Shown one piece after another: positions 1-6,138 of a stretch of 6,773 nucleotides of DNA. Below the pieces are notes generated by a model that was not told where the DNA came from, searched no databases, and was given only the letters and a program-made list of their open reading frames with translations. The stretch lies in NCBI GenBank assembly GCA_937883885.1, contig CAKZXL010000043.1, positions 1-6,773 on the forward strand, written 5' to 3'. The stretch comes from an uncultured Aquincola sp. GTDB lineage: Bacteria > Pseudomonadota > Gammaproteobacteria > Burkholderiales > Burkholderiaceae. Position numbers and translations under genes: made by a program. Each line of letters begins with the position of its first letter. Position 1 is the first letter of the stretch.

Positions 1-1568
1 AGATAAAGGCGAATGTCCACCGGTTGCGTGCCCTCGGCCGTGAAGTCGAACTGCGCGCGCCAGTGGCCGGGCACGCCGTCGGGCACGGCTTCAGTGAACA
101 CGTACGAGAACTTGCCGCTGGCGGCCGTGAGCACCGCTTCGGGCTTGACGCCGAAGGGCAGGTCCTTCAGCGGGCCGCCGGTGAACTCGACCATGAACTT
201 GCGCACGCCGGCCGGTCGCGGCTGGCCGGGCTGGCCGCCGCGGCCCAGCCGCGTGCCGGTGCAGTAGGCCAGCGGCGTGGGGTAGGGCTCCTTGTCGGTC
301 CAGTGCAGGCGGTAGCGCAGGCTGTAGCGGCTGCCGGCCTTGGCGGGCTGGCGCGGCACCCACATCGCCACCGTGTTGTCGTGGATCTCGTCGTCGGTCG
401 GGATCTCGATCAGCTGCACCTCGCCTTCGCCCCAGCCGCTGTCCAGCGGCTCCACCCACAGGCCCGGGCGGCGGTCGTACATCACGCCGTCCAGGTAATG
501 GTCGAAGTTGCGGTCGCGCTGCCACAGGCCGAAGCCGCGCGGGTTGTTGTCGGCAAAGGCCGAGGCCGAGGTGGCGTTCGGGTTGTTCAGCGGGCGCCAG
601 ATGCGCTCGCCGGCGCCGTTCCACATCGTCAGCCCGTCGGAGTCGTGCACCTCGGGCCGCCAGTCGATGGCGGTGGGCTTGACCGTCTCCGAGTACCAGT
701 ACATCGACGTCAGCGGCGCCAGCCCCAGCCGCGCCACGTCCTTGCGCAGGAACAGGCGCGCATCGATGTCCATGATCACCGCCGCCTCGCGCTTCATCAC
801 GAAGCGGTAGGCGCCGGTGATGCTGGGGCCTTCCAGCAGCGCATGCACGGTGACGCTGGTGCTGCCTTCGGCCGGCGGCTCGAACCAGAAGTGGGTGAAG
901 GAAGGAAACTCTTCGTCCTGCCCCGGCACCGCGGGGTTGATGGCCACGCCGCGTGCCGACAGCCCGTACTGGTACAGCTCGCCGATGGCGCGGAAGTAGC
1001 TGGCGCCCAGAAAGGCCACCCAGTCGTTGCTCTTCCAGTCGAGCTTGTTCTGGTCGCCCAGCCGGCTTTCCTGAAAGCGGAAGCCGGCAAAGCCCGCGCC
1101 CTCGGGCAGCTCGCGGGCGGGGCTGTCGGCCGGCATGTCGAAGTAGCGCGGCGAATACAGGATCTCGCGCGCGCCCCACGCGTCCCCCTGCTTGTCCAGC
1201 ACATGCATGTGCACCGGCGTCTGGAAGAAGCGGCCCATGTGGAAGAAGGTCACCGGGAAGGGGCCGGGGCCGTCCTTGAACAGCGCGCTGTCGGTGTCGA
1301 AGCGCAGCTTGCCGTGCGCTTCGTAGTCGATGCGCTCCAGCACCTCGCGCGGCAGGTTCACCAGCGCGGTGGGCGCCTGGCGCGACAGGGCTTCGGCCCG
1401 CGCCACCAGCGCCTCGAACGAAAACGGCTTGCGCGGCCCCAGGCGCAGCCCGGTGGTGGCAGCGGGCTGCGCCTGCGCCGGCAGGCCCAGCGCGGCCAGG
1501 CCCAGCGCGCTGCCGGCGGCGGTGATGAAGTGGCGTCGGTCGAGGCGGGTGGTGTTTGCTTGATCCAT
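1..1568 (-). CDS. opgD: Periplasmic glucan biosynthesis protein, MdoG/OpgD family, Tat-exported (3' end outside window)
   Basis: The protein acts in the periplasm on osmoregulated periplasmic glucans (beta-1,2-linked backbones) and helps set their structure and size. E. coli OpgD/OpgG have been reported as beta-1,2-glucanases (family GH186). The visible 522 residues are in frame from ATG at 1568 to the window edge; E. coli OpgD is about 551, so some 20-35 residues are missing. Residues 1-33 form a twin-arginine signal: R11-R12 followed by HF, a hydrophobic stretch, then AQA before Q34. Family landmarks in order are FFHMGRFF (108-115), FLGASYFRAIGELYQYGLSA (186-205), EFPSFTHFWFE (220-230), SITGAYRF (249-256), APLTSMYWYSE (284-294), RPLNNP (325-330), NNPRGFGL (341-348) and RPGLWVEP (367-374). 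D397 in a PTDDEIHDN segment is a candidate catalytic acid by remembered alignment only. The Tat signal favours OpgD over the Sec-exported OpgG, but I cannot exclude a Tat-borne OpgG. No opgH partner is visible. There is no obvious Shine-Dalgarno sequence before the ATG. Confidence 0.88.
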   Translation of the reverse strand, partial: MDQANTTRLDRRHFITAAGSALGLAALGLPAQAQPAATTGLRLGPRKPFSFEALVARAEALSRQAPTALVNLPREVLERIDYEAHGKLRFDTDSALFKDGPGPFPVTFFHMGRFFQTPVHMHVLDKQGDAWGAREILYSPRYFDMPADSPARELPEGAGFAGFRFQESRLGDQNKLDWKSNDWVAFLGASYFRAIGELYQYGLSARGVAINPAVPGQDEEFPSFTHFWFEPPAEGSTSVTVHALLEGPSITGAYRFVMKREAAVIMDIDARLFLRKDVARLGLAPLTSMYWYSETVKPTAIDWRPEVHDSDGLTMWNGAGERIWRPLNNPNATSASAFADNNPRGFGLWQRDRNFDHYLDGVMYDRRPGLWVEPLDSGWGEGEVQLIEIPTDDEIHDNTVAMWVPRQPAKAGSRYSLRYRLHWTDKEPYPTPLAYCTGTRLGRGGQPGQPRPAGVRKFMVEFTGGPLKDLPFGVKPEAVLTAASGKFSYVFTEAVPDGVPGHWRAQFDFTAEGTQPVDIRLY

Positions 1569-1776
1569 GCGAGGGGCGTGGGTGGTGACAACGGCGCCGA
1601 GGATATGCGCGGTGCCGGCACGCTTTGTAAGCAGCCGCCATACCCGAATGCCGCACTGCACCATGACGGGCGGGCCACCTCGGCGCGCCGGGCAAGGCCC
1701 CAGCCGCGGGTGCCGCGCAGCCGCTCGTTAGACTGGCGGGCGCACTTTTTCGCGTTTTTGCCCTCTGCCGTCCTCC
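1569..1776. promoter_or_regulatory. Divergent intergenic region between opgD and apbC
   Basis: These 208 bp separate two head-to-head genes, so both promoters should lie here, but neither is strong by eye. Toward opgD (minus strand) there is a weak pair: TTACAA (1625-1630 read in reverse) and CATATC (1602-1607 in reverse), 17 bp apart, each matching 3 of 6 consensus bases. A perfect 10-bp palindrome, GTGCCGGCAC (1612-1621), sits in that spacer. Toward apbC (plus strand), TAGACT at 1729-1734 resembles a -10 box, 4 of 6 bases, with no recognisable -35 box. The last 30 bases before the apbC start are pyrimidine-rich with two T-runs (1746-1750 and 1755-1759). The existence of promoters here is inferred from gene orientation; the hexamers are guesses. 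Confidence 0.35.
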
Positions 1777-2871
1777 ATGCCCACGCCCACCGAAGCCGCG
1801 CTGCTGGCAGCGCTCCAGTCCGTCGTCGACCCCAACACCGGCGAAGACTTCGTTACCACCCGGCAGCTGCGCAACCTGCGCATCGACGGCGGCGACGTGG
1901 CCTTCGACGTGCAACTGGGCTACCCGGCGCAAAGCCAGTTCCCGGCGCTGCGCAAGGCCCTGGTGGCCGCGGCGCGCAGCGTGCCGGGGGTGGAGAACGC
2001 GAGCGTCAACCTCAGCAGCGTCGTCGTCGCCCATGCGGTGCAACGCGGCGTGCAACTGCTGCCGGGCGTCAAGAACGTGATCGCCGTGGCCTCGGGCAAG
2101 GGCGGCGTGGGCAAGAGCACCACGGCCGCCAACCTGGCGCTGGCGCTGGCTGCCGAAGGCGCCACCGTGGGCCTGCTGGACGCCGACATCTACGGCCCCA
2201 GCCAGCCCACGATGATGGGTGTGCAGGGCCAGCCGCAAAGCCTGGACGGCAAGAGCATGGAGCCGCTGCAGGGCCACGGCGTGCAGCTGATGTCCATCGG
2301 CTTTCTGGTGCAGCCCGACCAGGCCATGATCTGGCGCGGCCCCATGGTCACGCAGGCGCTGGACCAGCTGCTGCGGCAGACCAACTGGAAGAACCTGGAC
2401 TACCTGATCGTCGACATGCCGCCCGGCACCGGCGACGTGCAGCTGAGCCTGTGCCAGCGCGTGCCGCTGACCGGCGCCGTCATCGTCACCACGCCGCAGG
2501 ACATCGCGCTGCTGGACGCCCGCAAGGGCCTGAAGATGTTCGAGAAGGTGGGCGTGCCCATCCTGGGCATCGTCGAGAACATGGCGGTGCACGTGTGCTC
2601 GCAGTGCGGCCATGCCGAGCACATCTTCGGCGCCGAAGGCGGCAAGAAGATGGCGGCTGAATACAACGTGGACTACCTGGGCGCGCTGCCGCTCAAGCTC
2701 TCGATCCGCGAGCAGGCTGACGCCGGCCGCCCCACCGTGGTGGCCGAGCCCGACAGCGAAGTGGCCGGCCTGTACAAGGCGGTGGCCCGCCAGGTGGCGG
2801 TGACGGTGGCGCGCAAGGCCAAGGACTTCTCGGCCAAGTTCCCGACCATCACCATCAGCAAAGGCACCTGA
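1777..2871 (+). CDS. apbC: Iron-sulfur cluster carrier protein ApbC (Mrp/NBP35-type P-loop ATPase)
   Basis: This cytoplasmic ATPase binds a [4Fe-4S] cluster at a dimer interface and passes it to apo-proteins. It is 364 residues, normal for bacterial Mrp with the extra N-terminal domain. Residues about 4-82 form a MIP18/DUF59-type domain, with the typical DPNTGED at 18-24. The ATPase domain follows: a deviant Walker A GKGGVGKST (107-115) with the MinD/ParA-type signature lysine, DADIYGPSQP (135-144) after the second strand, and a Walker B-like IVDMPPGTGD (211-220). The cluster-binding pair is C274-x-x-C277, in VCSQCGH after the VENM segment. All key residues are present. The ATG at 1777 is chosen because the family's conserved N-terminus begins directly after it. 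There is no Shine-Dalgarno sequence upstream, only a pyrimidine-rich stretch. The gene is divergent from opgD, appears monocistronic, and is followed 17 bp after its stop by a hairpin terminator. Confidence 0.96.
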   Translation: MPTPTEAALLAALQSVVDPNTGEDFVTTRQLRNLRIDGGDVAFDVQLGYPAQSQFPALRKALVAAARSVPGVENASVNLSSVVVAHAVQRGVQLLPGVKNVIAVASGKGGVGKSTTAANLALALAAEGATVGLLDADIYGPSQPTMMGVQGQPQSLDGKSMEPLQGHGVQLMSIGFLVQPDQAMIWRGPMVTQALDQLLRQTNWKNLDYLIVDMPPGTGDVQLSLCQRVPLTGAVIVTTPQDIALLDARKGLKMFEKVGVPILGIVENMAVHVCSQCGHAEHIFGAEGGKKMAAEYNVDYLGALPLKLSIREQADAGRPTVVAEPDSEVAGLYKAVARQVAVTVARKAKDFSAKFPTITISKGT

Positions 2872-2888
2872 GGCTTCAGGCGCCCATG

Positions 2889-2919
2889 AAAAAGGCCCCG
2901 CGAGGGGCCTTTGCCTTTT
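2889..2919. terminator. Bidirectional rho-independent terminator between apbC and the S8 protease gene
   Basis: A perfect 9-bp stem, AAAGGCCCC (2891-2899) with GGGGCCTTT (2904-2912), encloses the four-base loop GCGA, which fits the stable GNRA tetraloop pattern. Read on plus, the stem ends in TTT and is followed by GCC and TTTT (2916-2919). Read on minus, the matching run is TTTTT (2889-2893 in reverse). It lies 17 bp beyond the apbC stop and 38 bp beyond the protease stop, so it can end both converging transcripts. Confidence 0.88.
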
Positions 2920-2924
2920 GGGGA

Positions 2925-2943
2925 TGGCTGCCTGGGGCAGCCA
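2925..2943 (-). terminator. Second hairpin just downstream of the S8 protease stop
   Basis: A perfect 8-bp stem, TGGCTGCC (2925-2932) with GGCAGCCA (2936-2943), surrounds a 3-base loop. It begins 7 bp after the protease TAA (2951-2953) as read on the minus strand. No T-run follows directly; instead the bidirectional terminator comes 12 bp further on. It may act as the first half of a tandem terminator or protect the mRNA 3' end. Its role is inferred from position only. Confidence 0.5.
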
Positions 2944-2950
2944 CCCGGCC

Positions 2951-5900
2951 TTACGGCGTCACCTGGATCAGGTCGGCCTCGCGGCCGGCCTTGCCGTTGG
3001 CGTGCAGCAGCAGCAGCCCGGTCTGGCTGTGGGCATTGGCCGCCACGCCCGGCGTCTTGCTCACCACGACGCCGCCCTGGCCGTTGGCCGGCAGGGTGAA
3101 GGCGTCGAAGGTGGCGGTGTACTTCGGCTTGGCGGGGATGAAGCTCTGACCAGCCACCACGTCGGTCAGATTGCCGCTGTGGTAGTTGTCGTAGGCCCGC
3201 ACCTCGAAGTTGATCTTCTTGCCGAGGTCGGTGATGCCCAGGTCGCCCGGCAGCACCGTCAGGATGGCGTTGGCCGAGTCCAGGTCCGCGTCGATGTAGA
3301 AGTTGGCCACCGCGGCGCCGTTGTTGCTGCCGTTGGGGTTGAGCTTCTGCGCCACCACCAGGGTGCGGCCGCTGGTGCCGAAGTCGCCGCTTTCGCGGGT
3401 GTACACCACCGCATCGGCCACGCCGTCGTTGTTGACGTCCACGTACACGTCGAACTCGGCCGGGTAGGCCGGGTGCGCACGGCGCCCGAAGGTCGTCACC
3501 GCAAACTGCAGGGCCGGCTCGCCGATGTCGATCACCCGCACGCCGGTGGCCTTGATGTCGATCACCGCCGCATCGCTGCCGGCGGCCGGCTGCACCAGGC
3601 TGATCTGCGGGCTGATGCCGGTGAGGGCGAACACGTCGGTGTAGCCACCGGTGGCGCCGCCCGCGTTGCTCACGCCCAGCAGCGCGCTGCTGCCACCCGA
3701 CAGGGCCACCGAGGTGGTGGACGGCGTCACGTTGGCAGCCTTGTGCGGCAGGATGTGCCAGGGCACCGTCACGGTTTCCTGGGCGTCGCCCACCGACACG
3801 TAGCCGTCGTACTCCACCTCGTTGAGCAGCGCGCCGGTGCCCTGGTCGGCCGCAAAGCCCAGGTTCCAGGCGGGCAGCTTGCTGGCGTCCAGCGTCATGG
3901 TGATGACGAAGGCGCCCGTGCCATTGGCCGGCACCGTGATGCTGGCGGGCATGCTCAGGCTCACCGCGCCGCTGGCTTCGTCATTGGCATAACGGAAGCT
4001 GCGCTGGATGGTGTAGGTACGCGACGAGCTGCTGTAGTTGCGCACCGCCACCTTCTTGGTGAACTTGCTCAGCCCGGTGGCCCGCACCACGCCGAAGGAC
4101 AGGGCCACGCTGTAGGGGTTGGTGGCGTCCCACAGCCCGGTGGTCAGCGCCGCGCTGCGGTCCACCCGCAGTTCACCGGCGCCGATGCGGGTGATGGGTG
4201 CCAGCACGCCCGGCAGCGTGGCCGGGTTGGTGTACACGGCGGTGTTGGCCGCGTTCATCAGGCGCGACTTGATCTCGATCGGCGTGGCCTGCGGGAACTT
4301 CTGCAGCAGCAGCGCCGCCGCGCCCGCCACCATCGGCGTGGCACCCGAGGTGCCCCCGAAGGCTTCGGTGCCGGTGCCGGTGCCGAACACGGCTGAGACC
4401 GAGGCGCCCGGGGCGCCGATCTCGGGCTTGATGGCACCGTAGCTGTACGACGGCCCCCGCGCCGAGGTGCTGGCCATGCTGCCGGCCAGCGGGATCACGT
4501 TGGCTCGGTTGACCGTGACGGTGACCGGGCTGCCGCCGCCCAGCGCCGACTTCAGCCGCGCGCCCACTTCCTGGCCGATGACCAGGGCCTGCACCAGGTC
4601 GGTTTCGCCGCCGCTGCTGAAGGATGGCGCTTCGCCCGGCGCGTTGTTGGCGATCAGCGCGCCGATGGCGCCGCGGGCCTTGGCATTGGCCACCTTGGTG
4701 CTGATGTTGCACGAGCCGCGGTCGATCAGCGCCACCTTGCCGGTGAAGTCGGGCGTGCTGGCCAGCGCGCAGGCAATGGCGGCAGCGCCGCTGCCGCCGT
4801 AGGCCACCTGGCCGCTGAAGCCGCTGGTCACCGGCGCCCATTCCAGCGTGGCGGTGTTGCCGTAGCTGCCGGCGATGCTGGCCGGCGCATTGACCACCAG
4901 CGCGATGGCGCCGGCCGAAGGCACGGCCGTCTGCGCCACGCTGATGGCTTCCGGCGCGGTGGACGACGAGCTGACGATGTACGGCCGGTCGGCCGCATTG
5001 CCGGCGGCCGCCACCACCACGATGCCGAAGCGCACCAGGTTGCTCACCGCCTGTGCGCTGGAGTCTTCACGCTGGCCGTAGTTGCCACCCAGCGACAGGT
5101 TGACCACGTCGGCCGAGTCCGAGAAGTCGAGGTCGCCGTTGGGGTCCATCGCCCAGTCCAGGCCCTGCAGCGTGGCCAGGCCGCTGCAGCTGGTGCTGAC
5201 GCTGCTGCACACCTTGACGGCGTAGATCTTGGCGCCGGGCGCCATGCCCTTGTGCTGGCCGTCGTTGCTGCTGCCCGCGGCGATGTCGGCCACGTGCGTG
5301 CCGTGGCCGGCGCCGCTGCCGGCGTCGATCGGGTTGGCGTCGGGCGCCAGCGCGCCGTTGGGCCAGGTCTCGCCCACGAAGTCGTAGCCGCCGATCACCT
5401 TGGCGGTAGGGAACACGCCCGGGGTGACGATGGTGGGGTTGGTGGCCGCGGCCGCATAAGCGGCCGCCGTGCCGGCGCCGCCCAGGTTGCGGTGGGTGTA
5501 GTCCACGCCGCTGTCCAGCACCGCGATGCGCGTGCCCGCGCCGGTGAAGCCCATCTGCTGCAGCGCCTTGCCGCCCACGTAGGGCACGGTTTCGTCGAGC
5601 GAGCGCTGGGTGTCGGGCACCGGCAGGATGCCGCTGACGCCCGCCAGCTTGCCGATCTGCGCCAGGCTGCTGGCCGGCGCCGAGACCACCAGCGCGTTGT
5701 AGGCCTTGCCCACGCGGCCCAGTTCGCTGCCGCCGAGGGCGCGCACCTGGGCCATCAAGGTGTCCTGCTTGCTCTTGAGGCTGGCCATGTAGGCCTGGCG
5801 CTGGGCCAGCGTCATCACGCCCTGGCCCTGCTTGGCATTGGCGCCGACGGCCAGCGCCAGCGGCGCATCGGTCAGGCGGACCACCACCTGCACGGTGCCA

Positions 5901-6064
5901 TTGAGCGCCGTGATGCGGGGCGCGCTGGCCACCGTGACGGGGGCGGGCAACTTGAGGGCCGCCACGCGGGCGGCGACGGGGGTCTGTGCGGTGGCGGGCT
6001 GCAGGCTCAGCAGCGTGCCCAGGGCCAGACCCAGCGCCGAAAGGGCGCGAGGAATCGAATGCAT
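2951..6064 (-). CDS. Secreted S8 (subtilisin-family) serine protease with I9 propeptide and PA domain
   Basis: This is an exported endopeptidase of 1037 residues. Residues 1-26 look like a Sec signal peptide (R6, hydrophobic run 8-21, ATA before Q27). About 57-155 match an I9-type propeptide, both inhibitor and folding aid, normally removed. The catalytic domain spans about 165-640: D184 (VLDSGVD), H254 (HGTHVAD), oxyanion N356 (AAAGN) and S573 (GGTSGATP) are all present, so activity is expected. A PA domain (about 400-515) is inserted between N356 and S573, with C431 and C452 placed as a likely disulfide; C286 and C293 may form another. About 640-775 is Fn3-like; 780-1037 is unassigned and includes a calcium-loop-like DVNNDGVAD (876-884). 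There is no PEP-CTERM tail, LPxTG or autotransporter barrel, so secretion into the medium is likely. GGAG lies 6 nt before the ATG, supporting this start. It follows the PEP-CTERM gene by 74 bp, possibly in the same transcript. Substrate unknown. Confidence 0.93.
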   Translation of the reverse strand: MHSIPRALSALGLALGTLLSLQPATAQTPVAARVAALKLPAPVTVASAPRITALNGTVQVVVRLTDAPLALAVGANAKQGQGVMTLAQRQAYMASLKSKQDTLMAQVRALGGSELGRVGKAYNALVVSAPASSLAQIGKLAGVSGILPVPDTQRSLDETVPYVGGKALQQMGFTGAGTRIAVLDSGVDYTHRNLGGAGTAAAYAAAATNPTIVTPGVFPTAKVIGGYDFVGETWPNGALAPDANPIDAGSGAGHGTHVADIAAGSSNDGQHKGMAPGAKIYAVKVCSSVSTSCSGLATLQGLDWAMDPNGDLDFSDSADVVNLSLGGNYGQREDSSAQAVSNLVRFGIVVVAAAGNAADRPYIVSSSSTAPEAISVAQTAVPSAGAIALVVNAPASIAGSYGNTATLEWAPVTSGFSGQVAYGGSGAAAIACALASTPDFTGKVALIDRGSCNISTKVANAKARGAIGALIANNAPGEAPSFSSGGETDLVQALVIGQEVGARLKSALGGGSPVTVTVNRANVIPLAGSMASTSARGPSYSYGAIKPEIGAPGASVSAVFGTGTGTEAFGGTSGATPMVAGAAALLLQKFPQATPIEIKSRLMNAANTAVYTNPATLPGVLAPITRIGAGELRVDRSAALTTGLWDATNPYSVALSFGVVRATGLSKFTKKVAVRNYSSSSRTYTIQRSFRYANDEASGAVSLSMPASITVPANGTGAFVITMTLDASKLPAWNLGFAADQGTGALLNEVEYDGYVSVGDAQETVTVPWHILPHKAANVTPSTTSVALSGGSSALLGVSNAGGATGGYTDVFALTGISPQISLVQPAAGSDAAVIDIKATGVRVIDIGEPALQFAVTTFGRRAHPAYPAEFDVYVDVNNDGVADAVVYTRESGDFGTSGRTLVVAQKLNPNGSNNGAAVANFYIDADLDSANAILTVLPGDLGITDLGKKINFEVRAYDNYHSGNLTDVVAGQSFIPAKPKYTATFDAFTLPANGQGGVVVSKTPGVAANAHSQTGLLLLHANGKAGREADLIQVTP
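4367..4384. repeat. Three tandem copies of GGTGCC inside the protease gene
   Basis: The hexamer GGTGCC occurs three times in a row. On the coding (minus) strand it encodes Gly-Thr three times (residues 561-566), seven residues before the catalytic S573. Gain or loss of a unit would keep the frame and change the length of a loop leading to the active site. It may equally be chance in GC-rich sequence. Confidence 0.6.
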
Positions 6065-6070
6065 ACCGGT

Positions 6071-6074
6071 CTCC
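6071..6074 (-). promoter_or_regulatory. Ribosome binding site of the S8 protease
   Basis: On the minus strand GGAG lies 6 nt upstream of the ATG at 6064, within normal spacing. The encoded N-terminus is a good signal peptide beginning exactly at this ATG, so site and start support each other. Confidence 0.65.
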
Positions 6075-6103
6075 GTGTCGATGAGGAGGAAGGCAGTTGC
6101 GTA

Positions 6104-6128
6104 CCCGTGGGCCTCATGAGCCCGCGGG
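6104..6128 (-). other. Imperfect hairpin between the PEP-CTERM and S8 protease genes
   Basis: CCCGTGGGC (6104-6112) and GCCCGCGGG (6120-6128) form a 9-bp stem with one non-Watson-Crick position (6108/6124) and a 7-base loop. In the minus-strand RNA the stem is not followed by a U-run, so it is not a standard intrinsic terminator. It starts 10 bp after the PEP-CTERM stop and could stabilise the upstream mRNA or attenuate read-through into the protease. Its function is not shown by the sequence. Confidence 0.45.
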
Positions 6129-6138
6129 CATCCAGGGC

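Noticed and set aside
1729..1734. TAGACT as a firm -10 promoter element for apbC.
   Set aside because: Only four of six bases match and there is no -35 partner at 16-18 bp, so it is kept only as a hint in the intergenic entry.
91..2622. An 843-codon open frame on the minus strand crossing apbC and opgD.
   Set aside because: It runs antisense to apbC and in the wrong frame over opgD, where the MdoG-family frame is uninterrupted. It has no recognisable domain.
24..2660. An 878-codon open frame on the plus strand crossing opgD and the first part of apbC.
   Set aside because: It lies antisense to a well-conserved glucan protein and then out of frame over apbC. Its composition (Ala, Arg, Gly, His, Val-rich, no domain pattern) is what GC-rich codon bias produces opposite real genes.
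2918..4396. A 492-codon open frame on the plus strand.
   Set aside because: It is entirely antisense to the S8 protease, whose domains are continuous through this stretch. It is low-complexity Val/His/Ala/Gly sequence typical of a mirror frame.
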